The translations under genes were made by a program, and so were the position numbers. This document shows positions 54,205 to 61,771 of a stretch of 64,000 nucleotides of DNA, in pieces. The DNA lies in the NCBI GenBank assembly GCA_946621465.1, contig CAMOOO010000002.1:124001-188000 (forward strand), in the 5' to 3' direction. How positions within the stretch are numbered: the stretch's first letter is position 1; every line of letters starts with the position of its first letter. Origin of the DNA: an uncultured Clostridia bacterium. Its GTDB lineage: Bacteria > Bacillota > Clostridia > Christensenellales > DTU072. Under the pieces are notes generated by a model. The model had not been told where the DNA came from, made no database searches, and saw nothing but the letters and a program-made list of their open reading frames with translations.

Positions 54205-54455
54205 TTCGCAAATGGTTTAACGCGAACGCCCCTTCCGTTCGGTCTTCGGGTCCCCCCGAAAAGTCCCTCTGACTTTTTGGGTCTTGTATTCGGTTCTCGC
54301 CCTGTTCATAGTTCGATCAAACCTCGCGACCTGTTTTTAACTGACTTTTAGGTAGATTGGCTTTCCTAAAAATCAGGGCGTCGTATGCTTGTCTCGCCAA
54401 GGCGAAGCCGAGCCGACTTGTTTCATTTCAAGACAAGCATACGCCTAAATGCCAA
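54205..54455 (+). repeat. structured non-coding repeat, copy A
   Basis: About 250 bp that reappears at 60849-61048 in the same orientation. Shared parts include TTCGC...GCGAA and GAACG...CGTTC stems, a conserved middle (CCTGTTCATAGTTCGATC), and a perfect 13-bp stem CGTATGCTTGTCT / AGACAAGCATACG (54382-54394 with 54431-54443). Copy A has a private 44-bp insert (about 54250-54293) that itself folds as CCCGAAAAGTC/GACTTTTTGGG. No reading frame is conserved. A structured RNA, a single-strand origin or a MITE-like unit are possible. Confidence 0.8.
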
Positions 54456-54629
54456 GCATTATTTTGGGGACTAAATTCAATAAAAATTTCTGTCACATTT
54501 TACTGAATTATTTAAAAATCTTTTTTCCTAAAATGGGGTATTTAAAAAGATTAATTGTTTTGTATAGTACATAGAAATTCCAACGGGTAATGGCATTTAA
54601 GAAATAAATCATTTATTTTTTCCCTGAAT

Positions 54630-54659
54630 AAAAAAAGGACGCTATAGCATCCTTTTTTT
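54630..54659 (-). terminator. terminator of the uL15-like gene
   Basis: AAAAAAAGGA and TCCTTTTTTT flank a short GC stem around TATA; U run in both directions. It lies about 95 nt past the stop of the minus-strand gene. Confidence 0.75.
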
Positions 54660-54755
54660 ACAAATCAGCCGTGCTGATTTTCAGCGGTTAAAGACTTTAT
54701 AAATGCGCATTTATACCAAGTTCAGTTCCTCGCATTTATTAAAAATGCAACCGTT

Positions 54756-55106
54756 TTACTTGGCTTTTTTGACCGTTCCTCCTTTGAGAGCGATCATCTT
54801 GACCGCTTGAATAGAATAGTCCTGCAGATCGACGTTGAGCTTTTTATCGAGCGCGCCTCTTGCCAAAACTTTAACATAGCCGACGTTTAGCGGGATCAGT
54901 TTCTTTTCCCACAAAGCCTCGATATCAACGGTGTCTCCGTCGTTAAAAGCTTTTCCGATCACGTCGATATTGATGATCCCCTTTTTACCTTCATGGACCT
55001 TGCCATCGACGTCGTCCTGGATAAACGTCGCCGCTACTTCGTCGCTCATCGCTCTATCCGCTTCTCTTACGCTGACGGGGTGAACGAACTTTTGCCCTAT
55101 CTCCAC
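54756..55106 (-). CDS. stand-alone uL15-like (ribosomal L15/L18e C-terminal domain) protein
   Basis: A 116-residue protein. About residues 40-110 match the C-terminal half of ribosomal protein uL15: KGIINIDVIGKAFNDGDTV, then KLIPLNVGYVKVLARGALDKKL and the final helix and strand QAVKMIALKGG. The Gly/Arg-rich N-terminal extension that threads into 23S rRNA in true uL15 is missing, and the gene is far from any ribosomal operon. The N-terminal 35 residues are unlike L15. It may be an extra-ribosomal paralogue, regulatory or RNA-binding. It lies alone inside the mobile region with its own terminator. Confidence 0.72.
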   Translation of the reverse strand: MEIGQKFVHPVSVREADRAMSDEVAATFIQDDVDGKVHEGKKGIINIDVIGKAFNDGDTVDIEALWEKKLIPLNVGYVKVLARGALDKKLNVDLQDYSIQAVKMIALKGGTVKKAK

Positions 55107-55147
55107 AGCGTTTCACCCCGATACTTTCTAATCGATTTTTCGCAAAA

Positions 55148-55246
55148 GGTGCAATTAATTAGATGAAAAACACCCGAAAAAGTGCAATTAATTACTCGGA
55201 AAACACCCTAAAAGGTGCAACTAATCAGTTTCTCAAACTTTATATG
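55148..55246 (+). repeat. upstream 33-bp-period repeat array of the DUF4143 gene (three units)
   Basis: Units start at 55148, 55181 and 55214, exactly 33 bp apart. The core is RGTGCAATTAATTA, then about 5 variable bases and GAAAACACCC; the third unit keeps only the first half. GGTG and CACC ends are inversely related within a unit. It lies just upstream of the promoter at 55293. Confidence 0.8.
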
Positions 55247-55292
55247 CCTCAAATGATACAATGATGTTTTATAGATAAATTTTACCCCCTAC

Positions 55293-55321
55293 TTGACAAG
55301 CCAACCGAAAGATGCTAAAAT
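55293..55321 (+). promoter_or_regulatory. promoter of DUF4143 copy 2
   Basis: TTGACA (55293-55298), 17-bp spacer, TAAAAT (55316-55321), 45 nt ahead of the ATG; AGGAG lies in the leader. Confidence 0.8.
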
Positions 55322-55365
55322 ATGGCTAATCTCGAAAATGATTCCATATTAGTCAGGAGCCAAGA

Positions 55366-56625
55366 ATGGATTATATCAAGCGCAGCATAGAAGATGTTAT
55401 TAAAAAGTCCGATAAGACGTTCAAGTGTGTTCTTATCACAGGAGCGAGACAGACCGGGAAATCGACGTTGTTAAAAAATCTTTTTCCCGAGAAAAAATAC
55501 GTTTCGTTCGATGATCCTTTTATCGAAGACCAAGCCAAGCAAAACGCAAACATGTTTATGATGCTGAACCCTCCCCCTGTCGTTTATGACGAGGTTCAAA
55601 GAGCGCCGGAGTTGTTCAGATATATCAAAATAAAGTGCGATGAGGAAAGCAAAAAAGGATTATTCTGTCTATCCGGCTCCCAGCCTTTTGAACTTATGAA
55701 AAGCGCTTCCGAGTCTCTTGCCGGGCGTGTAAGTATTATTGAGCTTGCGGGACTATCGCTTCGAGAGATCACAAAGGACGCTTTTAACGAGCCTTTCGTT
55801 CCCACTATGGAATATCTCGAAAAGAGAAACAAAACGGCAAAACCGGTAAATGATATCTGGTCGATCATTCACAGGGGCGGATTCCCCGAGTTACAGGACA
55901 AAGATATCGAATGGTCATCTTATTATGCAAGCTACGTTAAAACATATCTCGAAAGAGACGTCAGGCAATTGTCGGCGGTACAAAATTTAGATGATTTCCG
56001 TCGGTTTATGGTCGCGGCGGCGGCAAGAACCGGACAAATGGTCAATTATGCCAATATCGCAAGTGAGATAGGGAAAGATCAGACCACGGTCAAAAACTGG
56101 ATGAATATACTGGAAGCGTCCGGGATCGTTTATTTGCTCGAACCGTATTCCAATTCCGTCCTGAATCGAGCGATCAAAACGCCTAAACTCTATTTCAGAG
56201 ATACAGGTCTTGCCTCGTATCTCACAAGATGGCTCACCCCGGAAACCCTTGCTATGGGTGCAATGAGCGGTCATATATTCGAGACCTTCGTTATATCCGA
56301 GATCATCAAATCGTACTCCAACAGGGGTATCGATTATCGGTATTGCGTTTCTTATTATAGAGGTAAAGATAAAAAGATCGTCAAAAAAGACGGTGCGGAA
56401 AAAGAAATAGAAAGCGAGATAGATCTTATCATCGAAGAAAACGGCGTTTTGTATCCTATCGAAATCAAGCAGAACTCTCAGGTGTCCGCCGATGAAACAG
56501 CCGCATTTACCGTACTTGACAAAATAGAAGATAAAAAGAGAGGCATGGGCGCCATCGTATGTCTTTGCCCTCAACCCGGAATGTTAAGAGAAAACGTATT
56601 ACAAATTCCGGTTTGGTATTTATAA
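55366..56625 (+). CDS. AAA+ ATPase with DUF4143 domain (copy 2)
   Basis: A 419-residue homologue of the protein at 43464. Walker A is ITGARQTGKST, Walker B PVVYDEVQRAPEL, sensor LSGSQPF; DUF4143 starts near 195 with TYLERDVRQL and AAARTGQMVNYANIASE. The C-terminal ESEIDLIIEENGVLYPIEIKQ looks like a nuclease-fold E..D..ExK core. The two copies differ throughout, so they were acquired or duplicated long ago. Only this copy is flanked by 33-bp-period arrays on both sides. Function is unproven; a toxin-antitoxin-like or element-stabilising role is speculation. Confidence 0.88.
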   Translation: MDYIKRSIEDVIKKSDKTFKCVLITGARQTGKSTLLKNLFPEKKYVSFDDPFIEDQAKQNANMFMMLNPPPVVYDEVQRAPELFRYIKIKCDEESKKGLFCLSGSQPFELMKSASESLAGRVSIIELAGLSLREITKDAFNEPFVPTMEYLEKRNKTAKPVNDIWSIIHRGGFPELQDKDIEWSSYYASYVKTYLERDVRQLSAVQNLDDFRRFMVAAAARTGQMVNYANIASEIGKDQTTVKNWMNILEASGIVYLLEPYSNSVLNRAIKTPKLYFRDTGLASYLTRWLTPETLAMGAMSGHIFETFVISEIIKSYSNRGIDYRYCVSYYRGKDKKIVKKDGAEKEIESEIDLIIEENGVLYPIEIKQNSQVSADETAAFTVLDKIEDKKRGMGAIVCLCPQPGMLRENVLQIPVWYL

Positions 56626-56696
56626 GATAGAATGCTTTAAAGATACCATATCAGTTGCATGCATTCTTCCGGAGGATATTATATTTTTAAAAATAT

Positions 56697-56795
56697 GTAC
56701 TTAATTCCGAGCAAGTTTATCGCCAGTTTGTACTAAATTCCGAGCGAGTTTTTAATTGTTTTGTACTAAACTCCGAGCGAGTTTCTTTTTCTTCG
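56697..56795 (+). repeat. downstream 33-bp-period repeat array of the DUF4143 gene (three units)
   Basis: Units start at 56697, 56730 and 56763, again exactly 33 bp apart. The conserved part is GTACTAAATTCCGAGCGAG plus TTT, followed by about 11 variable bases. The sequence differs from the upstream array but shares its length, copy number and the opening GT(A/G)C(A/T)A-AT-rich pattern. It lies between the convergent stops of the ATPase gene and the HTH gene. Confidence 0.85.
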
Positions 56796-56825
56796 GTATA
56801 AAAATCAGAGTTTTTTCGAATATTT

Positions 56826-57452
56826 TTATAAAACTTTCATTATCCTTTTCCCTACTTTCTGCCATCTCTCATATGCCGTACTTGATGAACAACCTATGAT
56901 CCTGCTAATTTCCGGATAACTCAATCCGGATAGTCTGTAATCCATCAATCTGGCTTCGTCTTCCGTCAGCTGTAATTTGATCACGATCTCGTCTATCTTT
57001 TCCCAATCGTCGTCAACCTCTTCTTCGTTCAGTACGCATACACATCCTTCGGGCTCGACAAACGTCGGATCGTCAACGCTTTTTGTTTTGTTGGTAAATG
57101 TGACCTGTTTCGTAATATACTGGCTTATAATAAAGAAACAAGCGTTCAAAACGGTCATTTGTTTCGGTTTTCCGTATTTTAATACCGTTGTTGTATCCGA
57201 TAACCGTTTCCCGATATGCTCGCAAAGAAAGGCAATTGCTTCCATCGCAAGATCGTACCCGTCCGAATAGTTTTGCGCCGAATCACCGTTATGATGGTAT
57301 ACGTCATAAACGAGTCCGTCATATAGCTTTTTTGCTCTTTCGGAATAATACTTGGCGCACCTGTTTCTGGCACAAGCAACTGCAATGGTTTCTCCCATTC
57401 TCTTCACGTTGTCTTTGGTGATTATTTCTTTTTTGTTGAGCGCTGTTTTCAT
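56826..57452 (-). CDS. sigma-factor-like/HTH regulator of the mobile element
   Basis: A 208-residue protein. The C-terminus (about 160-208) is a sigma-70 region-4-like helix-turn-helix: LTEDEARLMDYRLSGLSYPEISRIIGCSSSTAYERW. The middle contains an acidic linker (NEEEVDDDWEKIDE), and the N-terminal 120 residues are helical without a clear region 2. It lies 15 nt downstream of the recombinase gene on the same strand, so they are probably co-transcribed, and it may control excision or transfer. Small sigma-like regulators are common beside recombinases of clostridial elements. Confidence 0.78.
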   Translation of the reverse strand: MKTALNKKEIITKDNVKRMGETIAVACARNRCAKYYSERAKKLYDGLVYDVYHHNGDSAQNYSDGYDLAMEAIAFLCEHIGKRLSDTTTVLKYGKPKQMTVLNACFFIISQYITKQVTFTNKTKSVDDPTFVEPEGCVCVLNEEEVDDDWEKIDEIVIKLQLTEDEARLMDYRLSGLSYPEISRIIGCSSSTAYERWQKVGKRIMKVL

Positions 57453-57467
57453 TTTAAAATCCTCCTT

Positions 57468-58976
57468 TTATTTGACAATGATGACAATCTTCATTTCTCT
57501 GTTTTTCAATTTGCGTTGATTTTGAATTTGGTATTTTAGGTGTCCTTTTGTTTCATACAAGTAAAAACCCCGACTTTCATCGGGGCTTCCATTCAGGGGA
57601 CTTGTAAAATATATCTGTACTCGATCATCGTATAGGACGATATGATCTATCAAATATCGCACGATCAATTGGGGTTCTTGTTTTAGCGCGTATTCGTAAT
57701 ACTTCTCTATATCCTTTCGCGTAATCGTTGTTATCGTTTTGCTCTTTTCAATCATAATCTCTTGCGTCAATTTCTCCTGTTGCTCTTCCAGATCGTGTAA
57801 GCGTTTATTCGTCGAGTTACTGATGATCCCTCTTTCCACGGCGCTGACCAAATTATCGATTGCCATCTGTACGCCCTCTTGTTCTTTAAGAAGCATCTTC
57901 AAGGTAGAATTTTCTTGCGAGCTGTTTTCTTGCGCTCTCATAAGTTCGTCGATCATCTTTTCTCTGACACCCGGTTTGCTCATTTCTTTAACAACGGCGC
58001 TAATAATAAACTCTTCAAATAGTTCTTTTCTGACCTGGGATTTCGTGCAACCGTTATGTTTCGTCTTTCTTCCGTAGCACTTATAATACCGTTTGACATC
58101 GCCGTTCGTCGATCTCCCGCATTCGGCGCTCATCGGATTACCGCAATACCCGCATATTAGTTTATTCCGGAATAAATACGTCACTCTCACACTTCTACTA
58201 CCGCTTTTATTGTTCTGACTTCTTATCTTTTTTACGGATTCAAATAACTCTTTGGAGATAATCGGCGGGAACATATTGTCATACACTTCGTTACCATGTC
58301 GATAAATCCCGGTATATTTCTCATTGGTCAAGATGAAATAAACGGACGATCTTTGGAACTTCTTCCCTCTATACAGTACCGATTTCTCATCCAACGCTTT
58401 AATAATATTGTCGACGCTGACGCCTTTATCGTATTGTTCATAGATAAAACGCACCGTATCTACCTTGCTTTCGTCAAGTACGACTTTTCCATTCTCGGGT
58501 ATATATCCATACGGTAACCACCCGCCTTGATACTTGCCTTTCCTTCTCGTTTCGCGCATTCCGCGTTTGACCTTTTGTGATAACTCATCTGAAAAATATT
58601 GGTTGTACGCTTCCAATAAAGACTCAAACATATCCCCTTCCGGACCGCTCGGGATATGCTCCATCGCAGATACCACTTTTACGCCGTTTTCTTTTAACGT
58701 CTTCTTGTGAATAACCGACTCGTATTTGTTTCTGGAAAACCGATCGAACTTGTAGACTAAAACGCAATCGAATTTCCTTTTCTTGCTGTCCTCTATCATA
58801 CTTCTGAATTCCGGACGATTATCGTTCGTTCCCGTCATTGCTCTATCGATATACGTATCAAGAACTAAAATATTGTTCTTCTCCGCATATTCCCTACACA
58901 CCCGAAGCTGCCCTTCTATCGACTGCTCCGTCTGATTGTCGCAACTGTATCTTGCATAAATTACCGCTGTTACCAT
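57468..58976 (-). CDS. large serine recombinase
   Basis: A 502-residue site-specific integrase/excisionase. The resolvase domain (1-150) has YARYSCDNQ with catalytic Ser11 and the YKFDRFSRN motif; the recombinase domain follows (GGWLPYGYIPENG..., about 150-270); a zinc ribbon with CGYC...C...C (about 275-320) and a coiled coil (about 360-420) complete the plan of TndX/Bxb1-type enzymes. Two-gene transcript with the HTH protein. Enzymes of this class normally sit at the end of the element they mobilise, so an attachment site is expected near 56.7 kb or in the 58.98-59.16 kb gap. Confidence 0.93.
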   Translation of the reverse strand: MVTAVIYARYSCDNQTEQSIEGQLRVCREYAEKNNILVLDTYIDRAMTGTNDNRPEFRSMIEDSKKRKFDCVLVYKFDRFSRNKYESVIHKKTLKENGVKVVSAMEHIPSGPEGDMFESLLEAYNQYFSDELSQKVKRGMRETRRKGKYQGGWLPYGYIPENGKVVLDESKVDTVRFIYEQYDKGVSVDNIIKALDEKSVLYRGKKFQRSSVYFILTNEKYTGIYRHGNEVYDNMFPPIISKELFESVKKIRSQNNKSGSRSVRVTYLFRNKLICGYCGNPMSAECGRSTNGDVKRYYKCYGRKTKHNGCTKSQVRKELFEEFIISAVVKEMSKPGVREKMIDELMRAQENSSQENSTLKMLLKEQEGVQMAIDNLVSAVERGIISNSTNKRLHDLEEQQEKLTQEIMIEKSKTITTITRKDIEKYYEYALKQEPQLIVRYLIDHIVLYDDRVQIYFTSPLNGSPDESRGFYLYETKGHLKYQIQNQRKLKNREMKIVIIVK

Positions 58977-59157
58977 TTTTTCCTTTTCAAACTCCTTTTT
59001 GCTTTATTTCGTCTTTCGACGGAAAAGACAACAAACGGAAAGGTTCTTTCGTTTTACCTTTATTGTCTTTCGTTTCCGTCAAGGGTTGCCCCGGCAATGC
59101 ACCTTGCCCTGGACGGAAAAGCCTTTCCGTTTACCCTTTTCCCAAAGAAAGAAGAAA
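58977..59157 (-). other. short gap with inverted repeats between rep and recombinase
   Basis: ACGGAAA-AGCC-TTTCCGT forms a perfect 7-bp hairpin at about 59114-59131, and a related ACGGAAAAG block recurs at about 59019. No U run follows, so it is not a standard terminator. It could be a recombinase-linked site; I cannot define an att core. Confidence 0.4.
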
Positions 59158-60024
59158 TCAAGTGTTCGTTTTTCTTAACCTCCCTATCGTTTCTTTACTG
59201 ACCTTTCCCATATATTCCCCTTCATCCCAACAATCGAAATTATCGAATAACAATAACTTCTGATCGTACATTCCTATCTTACAAGCCACGTCGTCATCCA
59301 TAATGTCCGATATAAAGTACGTCGGTAAGCCCCGGGAGATAATCAATCGTTCGTTGTATTTTTCTATATACTTAATCAGATACCGCACCGATTTTTCAAC
59401 GTCATCGAGCATTTCCAAATCTTTAAAATCATTCCGTCCGAAGTGTTTCAGAAAATGACTGTTCTGGTACGTCGTCTGCATCTTTTTATTCTTGGTATCG
59501 AAATCCCGATGTTCTTCCAAAGTCCCTATCATTTCGGGAATATAGAATATCCCGTGGAAATGTAACCGCTTCTTCTCCGGTGATCGTTCCCATACGCCGA
59601 TATATTTCCAACCCTTTCGCGCCGCTAAATGACGTAAACAATTTGAGAGCGATTTTTTGAAACTCTCCTCGGTGTGCAACTTATCGTCATAGGTGAACGT
59701 GCAAAAATAGTTCCATTCCTGCAAGTGTATTTTCCGCATTAACCGTGTCCATCGCACAATCCGATTTTTGGTACGCCTTTCCATATTGTCCTTGACGTAA
59801 CTATTCAAAGATTTTTTATCGGGTATAGTCTTAGAGAGCGTCTCTTTGACTTTCTTTATCTTTTCCTTTTTCGGCATACCGGCAAAACTCTCATAGATGG
59901 TATCAAACTCTTTATTCTGTCCCGCATAACGTTTCACCTTTCCTTTTTTACCCGTCTTCCCCGTTTTGGGTATGGCAATATAGTGACTCCCGTCGGAATA
60001 GATCTTCGTCTCTTTATACGGCAT
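59158..60024 (-). CDS. HUH-type replication initiator (rolling-circle Rep-like)
   Basis: A 288-residue protein with the three Rep motifs in order: motif I FCTFTYDD (about 108-114), motif II LHFHGIFY with the HUH pair His155 and His157, and motif III SVRYLIKYIEKY with candidate nicking Tyr215 or Tyr219, each followed by Lys three residues later. The N-terminus is basic. I choose the ATG at 60024 behind GGGGGA; a longer 315-residue frame has an unrelated extension. It would nick a double-strand origin and start rolling-circle replication. A small gene overlaps its start and iteron-like repeats lie upstream. A relaxase-like role is an alternative. Confidence 0.8.
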   Translation of the reverse strand: MPYKETKIYSDGSHYIAIPKTGKTGKKGKVKRYAGQNKEFDTIYESFAGMPKKEKIKKVKETLSKTIPDKKSLNSYVKDNMERRTKNRIVRWTRLMRKIHLQEWNYFCTFTYDDKLHTEESFKKSLSNCLRHLAARKGWKYIGVWERSPEKKRLHFHGIFYIPEMIGTLEEHRDFDTKNKKMQTTYQNSHFLKHFGRNDFKDLEMLDDVEKSVRYLIKYIEKYNERLIISRGLPTYFISDIMDDDVACKIGMYDQKLLLFDNFDCWDEGEYMGKVSKETIGRLRKTNT

Positions 60025-60151
60025 CTTCTTCCCCCTTTTTCTCCTTGATGAAGGCAAGCAGAGAAGACAAGAAATAATTCTTCTCGTCTTTCGGTAAATC
60101 GCCAATTTCCGGTCTCCCGAACGTCTCCACTTGCAATGTAATTTGCTTCAA
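60014..60151 (-). CDS. small acidic protein overlapping the rep start
   Basis: A 45-residue frame with TTG start behind GGAGG (7-nt spacing), ending 11 nt inside rep. The translation (MKQITLQVETFGRPEIGDLP then KDEKNYFLSSLLAFIKEK) is clearly protein-like, unlike the other frames here. The overlap implies translational coupling, as for copy-control or accessory leader genes in Rep operons; that role is inference. No family recognised. Confidence 0.62.
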   Translation of the reverse strand: MKQITLQVETFGRPEIGDLPKDEKNYFLSSLLAFIKEKKGEEDAV

Positions 60152-60189
60152 TTTTTTCCTCCGTTTTTTGTTTTTTATTTTTTATGCCC

Positions 60190-60480
60190 CGAGTATACCA
60201 CATCGCATTTTCAAAACAGGGTATACTCAAGGTACATAAAGGTCACATAAAGGGTAGGTAAAGGTTAGGTAAAAGGTATATGAAGGTCACATTCGTGGTT
60301 GTTGCCTTTTCTATCTTTCCCAATTCCTTTTTGCTTTGACTCCGTTTCCTGTTATACCACACCTCTTTCCGAAAACATGGTCTACAAAGGTTGGATAAAG
60401 GGTGGTTGTAGGTTGGGTAAAGGGTGGATAAAAGGTGGGTAAAGGTAGGATTCGTAGTTGCTGCCTATCCGTCTTTCGCC
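60190..60480 (+). repeat. 159-bp tandem duplication with iteron-like G-rich repeats, candidate origin
   Basis: Two diverged units begin TACCACA at 60196 and 60355 and both contain ATTCGTRGTTG at 60291 and 60450: a period of exactly 159 bp. Within each unit a short AAGGT/AAGGGT-type repeat recurs 6-8 times with spacings of about 10-12 bp (GGT at 60231, 60241, 60253, 60263, 60275, 60285), i.e. phased on one helix face. It lies right upstream of rep and its small leader gene, where an iteron origin would be expected. Confidence 0.7.
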
Positions 60481-60848
60481 AATCTTTACCAATGCGCTTT
60501 TCCCGTCTCTACTTATAAGGGAATTGAAAAGGCAAAAATACACGCATGAATTTTGACTTTTTCAAATACCCCTCATAATAAAGGCACGAAAAACGGGAAA
60601 ATTAACGGTCTTAAGTTTAATTTATAACTGTGAAGACATCATTTCACAGTTAAAAATCTTTCGACGGAAATACTTTACTACGTTCATTTTTGAAGCGCAA
60701 GGGCAAAAAAGTCGTAAAATATGACAAAAAAGTACAATAAAGTACAAAGTTTCAAAAAATAATTGTTCACGGAAGGTATTGATACGAAAAACTATGAAAA
60801 AAAGGGACGAGAAGGCCGAAGATGACCGAAACGGGAAAAAGGGGCCGA
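60481..60848 (+). other. non-coding stretch with perfect 10-bp inverted repeat
   Basis: TAACTGTGAA (60625-60634) and TTCACAGTTA (60643-60652) form a perfect stem with an 8-nt loop and no T run after it, so an operator, origin hairpin or RNA element is more likely than a terminator. I see no convincing gene in this AT-rich stretch. Confidence 0.5.
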
Positions 60849-61048
60849 TTCGCAAGCGGGTTAGCGCGAACGCCCCTTCCGTTCGGTCTTCGGTTCTCGC
60901 CCTGTTCATAGTTCGATCAAACCTCGTGACCTGTTTTTGACGGACTTTTAGGTAGATTTGCTTTCCTGAAAAGCAGGTTGGCGTATGCTTGTCTGGCGGC
61001 GCGAAGCGGCGCCACTTGTTTCAAGACAAGCATACGCCTAAATGCCAA
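60849..61048 (+). repeat. structured non-coding repeat, copy B
   Basis: Second copy of the element at 54205. It lacks the 44-bp insert but keeps the flanking stems and has a perfect 15-bp stem GGCGTATGCTTGTCT / AGACAAGCATACGCC (60980-60994 with 61024-61038). The GC-rich tip between the arms (GGCGGCGCGAAGCGGCGCC) differs from copy A but also self-pairs. It lies just before the conjugation operon. Confidence 0.8.
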
Positions 61049-61211
61049 ATCCTGTTTTTTGACTCCTTCTAACAAAAAATTTTTATCTTCTACAAAAATC
61101 GGAACACGTTGGATATTTATAAAGCGAAGACAATAATCTATGCTGCAACAAGGCATTACAAACGATATCTCGTAACTCACCGAGTAATTTTAAAAAAAGG
61201 AGCAAATAGAA

Positions 61212-61754
61212 ATGGACTACTTTAAAAACGACTACCTTTTATCGGAACAAAACACGATCACGATCTTTTCCGAGATCAACAGCGACGTTGCCAAGGACGT
61301 GATTGCCAAAATCAAGTTTCTCGAAGAGAAAGGGGCCGACGAGATCACCATCCTTATCAACAGTCCCGGAGGATCGGTAAGCGACGGACTCGCCATTTAC
61401 GACGCGATGAACGACGCTTCGGCGGACATTAAGACGGTCGCCATGGGCATGGCGGCGAGCATGGGGGCGTTTCTCCTCTGCGGAGGTACGAAAGGCAAAC
61501 GCTACGCCTCCGAAAACAGTGAGATCCTGATCCATCAGCCTCTTGGCGGGGCGTCCGGCCAAGCGACCGAGATATTAATTGCCGCAAAACACATTGAACG
61601 GACTCGCTCTCGTTTGAACTATATCATGGCGAAGAATACCTCTCAGCCGATTGAGATCATCAATAACGCGACCGATCGCGATAATATCCTTTCCGCCGCA
61701 GAAGCGCTGGAATTCGGTTTGATCGATCACGTGATTACTTCGAAAAAACAATAA
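61212..61754 (+). CDS. ClpP-like serine protease of the conjugation operon
   Basis: A 180-residue ClpP-family protein. LINSPGGSVSDGLAIYD (49-65) forms the oxyanion hole, the nucleophile is Ser83 in MGMAASMGAF, and the base is His108 in ILIHQPLGG. The third triad position, Asp171 in E. coli ClpP (DTERD), is Ala153 here (NNATDRD), so the triad is incomplete; Asp155 might substitute. AAAGGAG precedes the ATG. It is the first gene of an operon with an unknown protein and VirD4; element-borne ClpP copies may process transfer or host proteins. Confidence 0.9.
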   Translation: MDYFKNDYLLSEQNTITIFSEINSDVAKDVIAKIKFLEEKGADEITILINSPGGSVSDGLAIYDAMNDASADIKTVAMGMAASMGAFLLCGGTKGKRYASENSEILIHQPLGGASGQATEILIAAKHIERTRSRLNYIMAKNTSQPIEIINNATDRDNILSAAEALEFGLIDHVITSKKQ

Positions 61755-61771
61755 AACCAGGAGGAAAAAAT

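Noticed and set aside
54301..54330. tRNA T-arm-like GTTCGATC in the structured repeat
   Set aside because: No acceptor, D or anticodon stems can be built around it; the match is to one short motif only.
55148..56795. CRISPR arrays
   Set aside because: Only three units each, no constant-length unique spacers of protospacer size, repeat and gap parts are 22 and 11 bp, and no cas genes are present.
56826..57452. A full sigma-70 factor
   Set aside because: Only the region-4-like HTH is visible; no -10-binding region 2 is recognisable.
60190..60480. Protein-coding repeats in the G-rich block
   Set aside because: All frames are broken and the 10-12-bp phasing is not a multiple of three.
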